A DNA stretch of 64,000 nucleotides. Origin: Pseudomonas sp. WS 5079 (lineage in GTDB: Bacteria; Pseudomonadota; Gammaproteobacteria; Pseudomonadales; Pseudomonadaceae). The first letter of the stretch is position 1, and the number at the start of each line of letters is the position of its first letter. Location: the NCBI RefSeq assembly GCF_012985465.1, contig NZ_JAAQWN010000010.1, positions 62,001 to 126,000 on the forward strand, written 5' to 3'. The notes below the pieces were generated by a model. The model had not been told where the DNA came from. It made no database searches and saw nothing but the letters and a program-made list of their open reading frames with translations. This document shows, piece after piece, positions 16,603-26,010 of this stretch. A program made the translations under genes and the position numbers.

Positions 16603-17784
16603 TCAGCGGTTGGCTCTCAGGCCCTCGACAAACCCGGCAATCCGCTGGCAAGCGTCTTTGAGGGTGTCGTCGGCGACGGTAAAGGAGATGCGCACAAAGC
16701 CTTCGGCACTGGCGCCAAACGCCTGGGCATCGAGCACCGACACCCCGGTGGCGCGGAACAGCTGCCAGGCAAAGTCCATGCTCGACAGCCCCGTGCGGCG
16801 CACGTCCACCAGCATGAACATCCCGGCCTGCGGTACCCGGCAATCAAGGTCGGCGATGTCACCCAGGCCGGCCACCACCAGGTCACGCCGGCGGCGATAC
16901 ACGGTGCGCGCGTCGCTCACCACCTCGTCATCCAGTTCCAGGGCCTTGATCGCCGCTTCCTGGATAAACCCCGGCAAGCCATAGAGCATGCACAGCAGCA
17001 GGTTATCCAGGTGGCCGACCAATGTGGTCGGCGCCACCACCCAACCCACGCGCCAGCCGGTCATGGCGTGGGTTTTCGACAGGCTGTTGAGCACCACGGT
17101 GCGCTCGGCCATGCCCGGCAGCGAGGCGATGCTCAGGTGCGGCTGGTCGTAAGTGATCTGGCCGTAGACCTCATCGGAAATCACCCACAAGTCATGCTCG
17201 CGGGCGACTTCCGCCACCAACTCCAGCTCTTCACGGCTGTAGACGTTCCCGGTGGGGTTGCACGGCGTGGCCAGGGCAATGCCCCGGGTCTTGGCGCTAA
17301 TGGCTTTTTCCAGGGCCGCGCGGGTCAGGCGAAAGCCGTTGGCCGCCGGTTGCTCGATGGTCGCGATGCGCGCACCGGAGGCGTGGATGCACGCCTCATA
17401 GGTCAGGTACATCGGCTCCGGCACCAGCACTTCGTCGCCATGGCTGAACAGGCACAACGAGGTGGCGAACAGGCCGTTTTGCGCACCGGCCACCAGGGCC
17501 ACGTTATCGGCGTGTACGGCGATGCCTTGCAGACGGCTTTGCTTGGCCGCAATCGCCTCGCGCAGGGCCGGTCGGCCGAGGACGTGGGTGTAATGGGTGT
17601 CGCCGGCGCGCAGGGCGTCGACGGCGGTTTCGCAGATGGCACTGGCGGTGGCGAAGTCGGGATCGCCGACGCTCAACACAATCACATCTTCGCCACGGCC
17701 ACGGGCTTCGACGGCCGCGTAGTGAATATCCCAGGCGCTGACGGACTCGCCACTAATGCGCTCGACAAACGGTGAATAACGCAT
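16603..17784 (-). CDS. aruH: Arginine:pyruvate transaminase
   Basis: 393 residues, fold type I PLP aminotransferase. It removes the alpha-amino group of L-arginine to give 2-ketoarginine and alanine in the arginine transaminase pathway. Recognised from the start MRYSPFVERISGESVSAWDI, LLSVGDPDF-type VLSVGDPDF, NPTGN (PLP/substrate), SDEVYG and the PLP lysine in LNSLSKTHAMTGWRVGW, all like P. aeruginosa AruH. The partner decarboxylase aruI lies 4.4 kb away on the other strand, which strongly supports this specificity over a generic aspartate aminotransferase. It follows the permease gene by 21 bp in the same operon. Confidence 0.85.
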   Translation of the reverse strand: MRYSPFVERISGESVSAWDIHYAAVEARGRGEDVIVLSVGDPDFATASAICETAVDALRAGDTHYTHVLGRPALREAIAAKQSRLQGIAVHADNVALVAGAQNGLFATSLCLFSHGDEVLVPEPMYLTYEACIHASGARIATIEQPAANGFRLTRAALEKAISAKTRGIALATPCNPTGNVYSREELELVAEVAREHDLWVISDEVYGQITYDQPHLSIASLPGMAERTVVLNSLSKTHAMTGWRVGWVVAPTTLVGHLDNLLLCMLYGLPGFIQEAAIKALELDDEVVSDARTVYRRRRDLVVAGLGDIADLDCRVPQAGMFMLVDVRRTGLSSMDFAWQLFRATGVSVLDAQAFGASAEGFVRISFTVADDTLKDACQRIAGFVEGLRANR

Positions 17785-17805
17785 CCTTGTTCTCCTAAAA
17801 TTGAT

Positions 17806-18495
17806 TCAAGCCTGGCGCTGCGGGACTTTGCCCCAGCGCGAGAAGACGTGTTCGATCACGAACGCCAGGACAATGTAGATCACCGCCACCGCCAACAGGG
17901 GCTCATACACCCGCAGCGTCTGTGCCCGCACCAGGTTGGCGGCGCCGAGCAGGTCGGTGACGGCCACGGTGGAGGCCAGCGCAGTCGCCTTGAGCAGCAG
18001 CACGGTTTCGCCCACCAGCGTCGGCTTGACCAACTCCAGGGCCCGTGGCAACCAGACCCGGCGCAGCACCATCAGGCGCTTCATGCCAAACGCCCGCGCC
18101 GCTTCCAGTTCGCCCCGTGGCACGGCGCGCAGGGCACCGCGCAGCACTTCGCCGACATAGGCGCCGACACACAAAATCAGCGCCAGGGCCACGTACCAGA
18201 AACCTTCACGCAAGTACGGCCAGAGGAAGCTGCCGCGAATCAGCGGGTAGCTGGCAAACACGCTGCCCACGCCGTAATACAGGATGTAGATCTGCACCAG
18301 CAGCGGCGTGCCCCGGAATACTGCGGTATAGGCGCGCAACGGCCCGCTGATCAGTGGGTTGGACGACAAGCGCCCCAACGCCACCAGCACCGCCAGCAAG
18401 AAGCCAAACACCCCGGACAAGGCCAGCAACTTCAGGGTGATGCCCAGGCCGTGCAGCAGTTCGTTGCCAAAACTGTTGATCCATGAAAAGTCCAT
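17806..18495 (-). CDS. Amino acid ABC transporter permease (HisM/OccM type)
   Basis: 229 residues with about five hydrophobic segments, the normal size for polar amino acid permeases. The cytoplasmic coupling motif is GALRAVPRGELEAARAFGMK (EAA-loop), which contacts the ATPase. It is 12 bp from the second permease gene; the two would form the heterodimeric channel. With the aru genes alongside, arginine or an arginine derivative such as an opine is the likely substrate, but specificity cannot be read from sequence. Confidence 0.9.
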   Translation of the reverse strand: MDFSWINSFGNELLHGLGITLKLLALSGVFGFLLAVLVALGRLSSNPLISGPLRAYTAVFRGTPLLVQIYILYYGVGSVFASYPLIRGSFLWPYLREGFWYVALALILCVGAYVGEVLRGALRAVPRGELEAARAFGMKRLMVLRRVWLPRALELVKPTLVGETVLLLKATALASTVAVTDLLGAANLVRAQTLRVYEPLLAVAVIYIVLAFVIEHVFSRWGKVPQRQA

Positions 18496-18507
18496 CGGCT
18501 GCGCTCC

Positions 18508-19221
18508 TTAGTGCTGCGGCATCCAGCGGTTGATCCGTCGCTCGAACACCCGGAAGGCGCCGTTGGAAATCAGGGTGATGATGAAATACACCGCCGCCAC
18601 CGCCAGGTAGAACACCAGGTAATGCTTGGTGGAACCGGCCGCCTGTTTGCCCACCGAGAGCAACTCGCTGTAGCCGACGATGCTGATCAGCGCGCTGTCC
18701 TTGACCAGCACCAGCCACAGGTTTGACAGGCCGGCCATGGCAAACGGCAACATGCTCGGCAGCAACACCCGGCGCACCAGCAGCCAGCGCTCAATGCCAA
18801 AGGCCCGCGCCGCTTCCAGTTGGCCCACGGGAATGGCCTGGATCGCGCCGCGAATGATCTCTGCCGAATACGCGCCCTGGACGATGCCCAGCACCAGCAC
18901 GGCGGCGATAAAACCGTTGACCGTCACGCTCTCGCGGCCCATGGCGGCCATCGCCATGTTCAGCAGGTCGGTGCCGGCGTAATACAGCAGCAAAATCAGC
19001 AGCAGCTCCGGCACCGCGCGGTACAGCGTGGTGTACAGGTTGGCCAGGCGCACCATCCAGCGTGGGCCCTTGAGCTTGATCATGGCCACCAGCAGGCCGA
19101 TGCCCAGGCCCAGCACAAAGGCCCCGGCGGAAATCTGCAAGGTCACCACCGCCCCCTGGAGCAGGGCGTTGAGCCAGCCATCGGCGACGAACAGCTGGGT
19201 GAGTTCGGACAAAGAAATCAT
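18508..19221 (-). CDS. Amino acid ABC transporter permease (HisQ/OccQ type)
   Basis: 237 residues, membrane protein with N-terminal hydrophobic segments (LNALLQGAVVTLQISAGAFV) and the coupling loop GAIQAIPVGQLEAARAFGIE. Paired with the following permease gene as in histidine, arginine and octopine importers. It follows the binding protein gene by 18 bp and is in one operon with the ATPase upstream and aruH downstream. Confidence 0.9.
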   Translation of the reverse strand: MISLSELTQLFVADGWLNALLQGAVVTLQISAGAFVLGLGIGLLVAMIKLKGPRWMVRLANLYTTLYRAVPELLLILLLYYAGTDLLNMAMAAMGRESVTVNGFIAAVLVLGIVQGAYSAEIIRGAIQAIPVGQLEAARAFGIERWLLVRRVLLPSMLPFAMAGLSNLWLVLVKDSALISIVGYSELLSVGKQAAGSTKHYLVFYLAVAAVYFIITLISNGAFRVFERRINRWMPQH

Positions 19222-19239
19222 GGCGCGTTCCGTTGGACG

Positions 19240-20013
19240 TTATTGCGCGGAAATATCGACGCTGAAATAGCGGCTGCGAATTTTGTCGTAGGTGCCGTCA
19301 GCCTTGAGCGCCGCCAGTGCGGTGTTGAGCTGCTCGCGCAGGCTGTCGTCACCCTTGCGCACTGCGGCACCGATGCCGGACCCAAACAGCGGGTCTTTGG
19401 GCGCCAGGCCCTTGTCGGCCAGGCCGCTGCCGGCATCAGACTTGAGCATCGGCTCGATGGTCAGCGCGTCGGCGAGCATCACGTCGATCCGCCCGCTTTG
19501 CAGGTCGGCGGTCATGTCGTCCTGGGTGTTGTAGTAGCGCAGGGTCGAGCCCTTGGCGTAGTAGGCCTTGAGGTAAGTGGCGTTGGAGGTCGAGCCCTGC
19601 ACGCCGATCAGCTTGCCCTTGAGGCCTTCGGGGGTGGTGACCAGCTCCAGGCTTTTGTCGGCGACCCACATGGCCGGAGTCTGGTAGTACGGGGCGGTAA
19701 AGGCGATGACCTTTTCGCGCTCCTCGGTGATGCTCAGGGAGTTGAGGATCACGTCGATCTGGCTCGATTGCAGCGCCGGGATCAAACCGTCCCAGGACAC
19801 TTCCTTGAGCGGACACTGGGCTTGCAGGCGTTCGCACAGGGCCTTGATCAGGTCCGGCTCGAAGCCGCTCCAGGCGCCATTGCCGGCTTTTTCGGAGAAC
19901 GGCGGGTAGGGTTCCAGGGCGATGCCGAAGACGATTTTCTCGGCGGCAATTGCACTGTGGGACAGCACGGCGAGCACGCAGCCGGCGGCGAGGGATTTCA
20001 GAGAGTTATGCAT
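19240..20013 (-). CDS. Periplasmic amino acid binding protein of the ABC importer
   Basis: 257 residues with a typical signal peptide (SLAAGCVLAVLSHSAIAAE; cleavage likely after AIA-A). The mature protein belongs to the family 3 binding proteins: IVFGIALEPYPPFSE at the start, GFEPDLIKALCERL, then DVILNSLSITEEREK and IGVQGSTSNATYLK, the lysine/arginine/ornithine/histidine class pattern. It delivers ligand to the two permeases encoded next. Likely ligand is arginine or a close relative, by context. Confidence 0.9.
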   Translation of the reverse strand: MHNSLKSLAAGCVLAVLSHSAIAAEKIVFGIALEPYPPFSEKAGNGAWSGFEPDLIKALCERLQAQCPLKEVSWDGLIPALQSSQIDVILNSLSITEEREKVIAFTAPYYQTPAMWVADKSLELVTTPEGLKGKLIGVQGSTSNATYLKAYYAKGSTLRYYNTQDDMTADLQSGRIDVMLADALTIEPMLKSDAGSGLADKGLAPKDPLFGSGIGAAVRKGDDSLREQLNTALAALKADGTYDKIRSRYFSVDISAQ

Positions 20014-20060
20014 GGCTTGACCCTTTCGAAGTTATTGTTTTGAAGGATGGAAGCGGCAGT

Positions 20061-20843
<783 letters not shown>

Positions 20844-21148
20844 GGGTTTTCCCTCTTTATTTTTGTAAATTGATCAACCTGGACACCGCCCCCTGTAGGA
20901 GCTGGCTTGCCAGCGAAAAACGCCAGAACACCGCATTTATCCAGAATGCCCACGTCATCGCTGACGACCATCGCCGGCCAGTCTGGGAATGCCGTGATGC
21001 AGGTCGAGAATAGCCACTGGCCACTTGAGGTCAATCGAGCATTTTTCGCTCGATATTGAAATTTAATTCAACTGTCCCGCGCGCCGGCGGCTATGTCTCA
21101 GGCGCGATTGCGGCTATGGTGCGGGTATCTTTGAGCAGGTGAACATCC
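20844..21148. promoter_or_regulatory. Divergent control region between ABC operon and LysR gene
   Basis: 305 bp without a gene. It includes one REP element (TGTAGGAGCTGGCTTGCC at 20894-20911) near the importer and an AT-rich stretch at 21035-21075. There the near-palindrome TTGAAATTTAATTCAA (about 21055-21070) has the T-N11-A form of LysR-type operators. I infer that the LysR protein encoded at 21149 acts here on both directions. Confidence 0.5.
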
Positions 21149-22033
21149 ATGCGTTACCCCTCCATGACCGCCTTGCGCGCGCTGGACGCGGTGGCCCGGC
21201 TGGGCAGCGTGTCCGAGGCCGCGACCGAGCTGAACCTCACCCCCAGCGCCATCAGCCACCAGATCAAGAGCCTGGAACAGACCCTGGGTTTTGCCCTGAC
21301 CGAGCGCACCGGGCGCAATATCCGCATCACCTGGCAGGGCGAGCGCTATGCCCGGGATATCCACGGGCTGCTGGCCAATATCCTTGAGGCCGGGCAGCGT
21401 TTCGATGGCCAGCAGGTCAGCGGGCGCCTGTGTATCAGCAGCCCGGCGGGGTTTGCCACCTATTGGTTGTGCACCCATATCGCCGACTTCCAGGCACTTT
21501 ATCCACAGGTCGAACTGCACCTGATATCACCGCGCACCCCGGACGACACCAGCGACCACGGCGCCGACCTGTTTATCGCCTACGGCATGGGCGACTGGCC
21601 CAACCAGCATGTGCAGAAGATCGTCTCGCTGCGCTACTTCCCGGTGTGCAGCCCGCGCCTGGTCAACACCATGGGCGGCCTGAAGAACCCGGAGCACCTG
21701 GCCGGTGCGCCGTTGCTGCATATGATCGACTACTCCGACTGGCGCGTTTGGCTGGCCGCCGCCGGTGCACCGAATGTCGATGTGCAGCGCGGCATCGTGT
21801 TTGCCGATGCGCACTTTGTGCAGTCGGCGTGCATCGCCAGCCAGGGCATCGCCATGGGCGACAACCTGATCAGCGGCGAGGCCCTGGCCAGGGGCTTGCT
21901 GGTGCGGCCGTTCGAGACCGAGATTGAGTCCAACCGTGGCTATTACCTGGTGGCCGATCACCAGAAAGTCGAGCGCCCGGTGGTACAGGCATTTGGCGAG
22001 TGGGTGAAATCGCAGCTGGGTGGCGGGCTTTGA
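21149..22033 (+). CDS. LysR-family regulator (GcvA-like) of the arginine transaminase genes
   Basis: 294 residues. The N-terminal winged helix reads LRALDAVARLGSVSEAATEL followed by NLTPSAISHQIKSLEQTLG, close to the GcvA/AmpR branch; the C-terminal ligand-binding domain is of normal length. It sits between the divergent importer-aruH operon and aruI, 118 bp upstream of aruI, so it is the obvious local regulator. In P. aeruginosa this pathway is controlled by the AruRS two-component system, so a LysR protein here is a different arrangement. Effector is unknown; arginine or 2-ketoarginine is a guess. Confidence 0.85.
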   Translation: MRYPSMTALRALDAVARLGSVSEAATELNLTPSAISHQIKSLEQTLGFALTERTGRNIRITWQGERYARDIHGLLANILEAGQRFDGQQVSGRLCISSPAGFATYWLCTHIADFQALYPQVELHLISPRTPDDTSDHGADLFIAYGMGDWPNQHVQKIVSLRYFPVCSPRLVNTMGGLKNPEHLAGAPLLHMIDYSDWRVWLAAAGAPNVDVQRGIVFADAHFVQSACIASQGIAMGDNLISGEALARGLLVRPFETEIESNRGYYLVADHQKVERPVVQAFGEWVKSQLGGGL

Positions 22034-22049
22034 CGCGCGGCAATCCGTG

Positions 22050-22083
22050 AATTTTTTTTGCCAATGGCCGGTAAATTTTTTGC
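22050..22083 (+). promoter_or_regulatory. Phased T-tract repeats upstream of aruI
   Basis: AATTTTTTTTGC (22050-22061) recurs as AATTTTTTGC (22074-22083), 24 bp further, about two helical turns. The repeats lie 70-100 bp before the aruI ATG and could be a bent-DNA or regulator site. Confidence 0.35.
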
Positions 22084-22151
22084 TTGTCCGCCCTCCGAGC
22101 GCGCCCTAAGGTCTGGCCAATCGACACAGAACAATAAGAAGGAAATGAGCA

Positions 22152-23759
22152 ATGACCACCTGCGCCCAGTCCCTGGTTCGCCTGCTGGAAGGTTATGGGG
22201 TAGATACCGTGTTCGGTATCCCCGGCGTGCACACCGTCGAGCTCTATCGCGGCCTGCACGGCAGCCGCCTGCGCCATGTCAGCCCGCGCCATGAGCAGGG
22301 CGCCGGCTTTATGGCCGACGGCTACGCCCGCGCCAGCGGCAAGCCGGGGGTGTGTTTCATCATCACCGGCCCCGGCATGACCAATATTCTGACCGCCATG
22401 GGCCAGGCCTATGCCGACTCGGTGCCGATGCTGGTGATTTCCACCACCAACCGCCGCGAACACCTGCGCCTGGGCCACGGGCATCTGCACGAGCTGCCGG
22501 ATCAGCGCGCGATGGTCGCTGGTGTGTGTGCGTTCAGCCATACCCTGCAATCGCCGGAGCAATTGCCGGAATTGCTGGCCCGCGCCTTCGCCGTGTTCAA
22601 GTGCGCGCGCCCACGCCCGGTGCATCTGGAAATCCCCCTGGATGTGCTGGACATGCCCGCCGTGGACCTCAACCTGATGCCCCGCAGCCTGCCAGGCGCC
22701 CCGGCCCCGGCGCCGGCCTCGCTGCGGGCGGCGTTGAGCCTGCTCAATGAGGCGCGGCGGCCGCTGATCCTCGCCGGCGGCGGCGCCCGTGATTGCGCCG
22801 AAGTCTTGCAGCAACTGGCCGAACGCCTGCAAGCGCCGGTGGCCCTGACCACCAATGCCCGTGGCTTGCTGCCCATGGGCCACCCGTTGTTGCTGGACGG
22901 CGTGCAGTCTTCCAGGCACGGCCGCTCGTTGTTTGACGAGGCCGATGTGATCCTCGCCGTGGGCACTGAACTGGGAGAAACCGACTACGATTTCTTCGGC
23001 CTTGGCCCACTGAAATTCAAGGCGCCGCTGATCCGCCTGGATATCGACCCGATGCAAGTCATGGGCGTGCAACGCGCCCATGTCGGGCTGGTGGGCGATG
23101 CCCGCGAAGGGTTGCAGGCGCTGCTGGATGAGGTCCGCCCACCCGCCCCGAGCGGGCGTTGGGCACAGGACAGCGTACAGCGCGTCAACCGCCTGGAGCG
23201 CGAGACGTGGAATGCCAAGCAGCAGGGGCTGCAAGGCCTGCTGGACCTGCTGCGCGACAGCCTGGTCGACCCGCTGATCGTCGGCGATTCGACCCAGCCG
23301 GTGTACCAGGGCGCGGTGGGCTACCAGGCCCCGGCTGCCAACAGTTGGTTTAATGCCGGAACCGGCTACGGCACCCTCGGCTACGGATTGCCAGCGGCAA
23401 TCGGCGCCAAGCTGGCCAAGCCCGAGCGGCCGGTGGTGGCGCTGGTGGGCGATGGCGGCCTGCAGTTTGCCAGCAACGAACTGATCGCGGCCCGCGAGGC
23501 CGGCATCGGCGTGATCCTGGTGGTGTGGAACAACCAGTGCTACGGCGAGATCCGGGACTATATGCAGGCCCGGGAAATCACGCCGCTGGGGGTGGATATC
23601 CTGACCCCGGACTTTGCCGCGATGGCCCGCAGTTGCCACGTCGCCCACCACACGGCCGACACGCCACAGGCCTTGCACGCGTTGTTGCAAAGCCTGGCCG
23701 CCACCCCTCAACCGGTGATGATCGAACTCGACGCTGCGCACTACCTGCAAAACGCCTGA
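22152..23759 (+). CDS. aruI: 2-ketoarginine decarboxylase (5-guanidino-2-oxopentanoate decarboxylase)
   Basis: 535 residues, thiamine diphosphate enzyme. The N-terminal part has FGIPGVHTVELYRGL, the catalytic glutamate in SPRHEQGAGFMADGYAR and TGPGMTN; the C-terminal part has the TPP motif GDGGLQFASNEL to NNQCYGEI. It matches P. aeruginosa AruI, which decarboxylates 2-ketoarginine to 4-guanidinobutyraldehyde, the step after AruH. A benzoylformate-decarboxylase-like enzyme would be the alternative, but aruH nearby settles it. No aldehyde dehydrogenase (for guanidinobutyrate formation) is seen in the window. Confidence 0.88.
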   Translation: MTTCAQSLVRLLEGYGVDTVFGIPGVHTVELYRGLHGSRLRHVSPRHEQGAGFMADGYARASGKPGVCFIITGPGMTNILTAMGQAYADSVPMLVISTTNRREHLRLGHGHLHELPDQRAMVAGVCAFSHTLQSPEQLPELLARAFAVFKCARPRPVHLEIPLDVLDMPAVDLNLMPRSLPGAPAPAPASLRAALSLLNEARRPLILAGGGARDCAEVLQQLAERLQAPVALTTNARGLLPMGHPLLLDGVQSSRHGRSLFDEADVILAVGTELGETDYDFFGLGPLKFKAPLIRLDIDPMQVMGVQRAHVGLVGDAREGLQALLDEVRPPAPSGRWAQDSVQRVNRLERETWNAKQQGLQGLLDLLRDSLVDPLIVGDSTQPVYQGAVGYQAPAANSWFNAGTGYGTLGYGLPAAIGAKLAKPERPVVALVGDGGLQFASNELIAAREAGIGVILVVWNNQCYGEIRDYMQAREITPLGVDILTPDFAAMARSCHVAHHTADTPQALHALLQSLAATPQPVMIELDAAHYLQNA

Positions 23760-23815
23760 ACCGCTTCGGCCCTGATCCATATCAACGGGCCACCATCGAA
23801 AATCCGCTACAACAC

Positions 23816-23840
23816 AACCGGGGCTTACCCAGCCCCGGTT
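23816..23840 (+). terminator. Hairpin after aruI
   Basis: AACCGGGGCT and AGCCCCGGTT form a perfect 10 bp stem with a TACCC loop, 57 bp after the aruI stop. No T-run follows, so termination efficiency is uncertain. Confidence 0.5.
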
Positions 23841-23925
23841 ATCCGCCTGATGACCTCATAAAAACGAAGACAAAACCTGTACCCAGGGGCCAACCCCCAG
23901 GCCAGGTTATTAAAGGAATAATGCG

Positions 23926-25959
23926 ATGGCCCTTTCTCTGTCACGTTTGGCCTTGATGGGGGCGACGCTGTGTCTTGCGCTTCCCCTGCACGCCAACGAA
24001 CCCGCCAAACCCGATACTGAACTGATCGCCCAGGGCAAATACGTTGCCCAACTGGGTGACTGCATCGCCTGCCACACCGCCAAGCAAGGCGCCGAGATGG
24101 CGGGTGGCCTGGAGCTGAACACGCCCATGGGCACCATCTACTCCAGCAACATCACCCCGGACCGTGAGACCGGGATTGGTCAATACAGCTTCGAACAGTT
24201 CGACCGCGTGATGCGCGAAGGCGTGACACCGGCCGGTATGAACCTGTACCCGGCGATGCCGTATCCGTCCTACGCGAAGATGAGCGAAGAGGACATGCGG
24301 GCCCTGTTCGCCTACCTGATGCAAGCCGTCGAGCCGGTGAAAAAGGCCAACCTTGAGGCAGACATGGGCTTCCCGTTCAACCAGCGCTGGGGCCTGGCGT
24401 TGTGGAATTTCATGTTCCTCGACAAACAACCGTTCCAGCCCGACCCGGCCCGGGATGCCGTGCTCAACCGTGGCGCCTATCTGGTCCAGGGCCTCGGCCA
24501 CTGTGGCTCGTGCCATACCCCACGCGGTATCGCCTTCCAGGAAAAAGCTATGAGCGACGCCGGCGGCAGCGGCGAGCACTACCTGGGCGGGGAAACCGTC
24601 GAACACTGGCGTGCCTTGAGCCTGCGTAACCTGTGGACGGTGCCAGACACCGTGCAGTTGCTCAAGACCGGGCAGAACCGCTTTGCCACCGTGTCGGGCA
24701 ACATGGTGGACGTGATCCGTCACAGCACCCAGCACTTCACGGATGCCGACCTGACGGCCATTGCGACGTATCTCAAATCCCTGCCACCGGGCAAGGACGA
24801 CTTGCCGATGCCGGCTGTCGCCAAAGGCCCTGTCGAACTGCCCAAGGACTTGTTCACCAGCCGGGGCGGCCTGGGCTATATGCAGTTTTGCAGCGATTGC
24901 CACCGCAGCGACGGCGCGGGCGTGAAGGGCCTGTTCCCGGCATTGGCCGGCAACGCCGGCGTGATGGCCAGCAACCCGACCTCGCTGCTGCACATCACCC
25001 TCACCGGTTGGGAAACCGCCGAGACCGCCGCCCATCCCCGGGTCTACACCATGCCGGGCTTCGCACGCCTGGGGAATAACGAAGTAGCGGAAATCCTCAC
25101 CTTTGTGCGCACGCGCTGGGGTAACGAAGGCACGCCAATCAGCACCGCCCAGGTGAAGAAAATGCGTGACCAGCTCAACCCGGTCAGCACCGACTCCTCG
25201 GCGTTCGAGACGCCGCGCCTGGCCAACCTGCTGGCGGCGCCGAATGCCGACCAGGTGGTACGCGGCATGCGCCTGCACCTGCAAACCAAGGAACTGCTGC
25301 CCGAGAATGTCGGCAACTCGCTGAACTGCACCAGTTGCCATCTCAACGCTGGCACTGTGGCTGATGGTTCGCCGTTCGTGGGTGTGTCGGCATTCTTCCC
25401 CAGTTACGCCCCGCGTGCTGGCAAGGTGGTGAGCCTGGAAGAGCGCATCAACGGTTGCTTCCGCCGCTCGATGAATGGCAAGCCCGTGCCACCACAATCG
25501 GCGGACATGCAGGCGATGGTGGCGTACTTCGACTGGATGAAAAACAACACCAAGCCCGAGGACAAAGTCCCCGGCCGTGGCGTAGGCAAGATCGACCCGG
25601 CCATCAAGCCCGACCTGGCCAATGGCGAGCAGGTCTACGCCAAGCAATGCGCGGTGTGCCACGGCAACGACGGCGAGGGCCTGGCCCGCGCCGACGGCAG
25701 CCTGGTGTACCCACCGTTGTGGGGCGATCAGTCCTTCAACATCGGCGCCGGCATGGCCCGCACCTACACGGCGGCAGCGTTCGTCAAACGCAACATGCCG
25801 ATCGGCTTCCACGAGAAATTCCCACTGGGCCAGGGCGGCTTGTCGGACCAGGAAGCGGTAGACGTCGCTGCCTACTTCTCGCAAAAACCACGCCCTGACT
25901 TCCCGGACAAGGTGAAGGACTGGCCGAACGGCGGTAAGCCGGTGGACGCGCGTTACTGA
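23926..25959 (+). CDS. Pentaheme cytochrome c: AdhB-like triheme part fused to TsdA-like diheme part
   Basis: 677 residues with a signal peptide (ALMGATLCLALPLHA-N). Five CxxCH heme sites: CIACH and CGSCH and CSDCH in the first ~430 residues, laid out as in the triheme cytochrome subunits of membrane alcohol/gluconate dehydrogenases (TPDRETGIGQYSFEQFDRVM is typical), then CTSCH and CAVCH. The last ~250 residues, with NCTSCHLNAG and SLEERINGCFRRSMNGKP, follow the thiosulfate dehydrogenase TsdA pattern. No dehydrogenase large subunit is adjacent. I infer a periplasmic electron carrier or thiosulfate/tetrathionate-type redox enzyme that passes electrons within one chain; substrate unknown. Confidence 0.8.
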   Translation: MALSLSRLALMGATLCLALPLHANEPAKPDTELIAQGKYVAQLGDCIACHTAKQGAEMAGGLELNTPMGTIYSSNITPDRETGIGQYSFEQFDRVMREGVTPAGMNLYPAMPYPSYAKMSEEDMRALFAYLMQAVEPVKKANLEADMGFPFNQRWGLALWNFMFLDKQPFQPDPARDAVLNRGAYLVQGLGHCGSCHTPRGIAFQEKAMSDAGGSGEHYLGGETVEHWRALSLRNLWTVPDTVQLLKTGQNRFATVSGNMVDVIRHSTQHFTDADLTAIATYLKSLPPGKDDLPMPAVAKGPVELPKDLFTSRGGLGYMQFCSDCHRSDGAGVKGLFPALAGNAGVMASNPTSLLHITLTGWETAETAAHPRVYTMPGFARLGNNEVAEILTFVRTRWGNEGTPISTAQVKKMRDQLNPVSTDSSAFETPRLANLLAAPNADQVVRGMRLHLQTKELLPENVGNSLNCTSCHLNAGTVADGSPFVGVSAFFPSYAPRAGKVVSLEERINGCFRRSMNGKPVPPQSADMQAMVAYFDWMKNNTKPEDKVPGRGVGKIDPAIKPDLANGEQVYAKQCAVCHGNDGEGLARADGSLVYPPLWGDQSFNIGAGMARTYTAAAFVKRNMPIGFHEKFPLGQGGLSDQEAVDVAAYFSQKPRPDFPDKVKDWPNGGKPVDARY

Positions 25960-25963
25960 TCTG

Positions 25964-26001
25964 GGCTCCTACAGTCTGGTGTAGTGCGGACTGTCGGAGC
26001 C
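25964..26001. terminator. Hairpin between convergent cytochrome and diguanylate cyclase genes
   Basis: GGCTCCTACAGTC pairs with GACTGTCGGAGCC (12 of 13 bp) around a 12 nt loop. It sits between two converging genes and can serve both strands; there is no T-run, so it may be a degenerate REP-type element. Confidence 0.5.
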
Positions 26002-26010
26002 TGTGCGCGG

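Noticed and set aside
15527..16984. Long plus-strand frame of 485 codons opposite the amidohydrolase and aruH
   Set aside because: Antisense shadow of GC-rich coding sequence; no motif and it spans the REP pair. The same applies to long shadows opposite suhB, secD, AruI and the PhoD-like gene.
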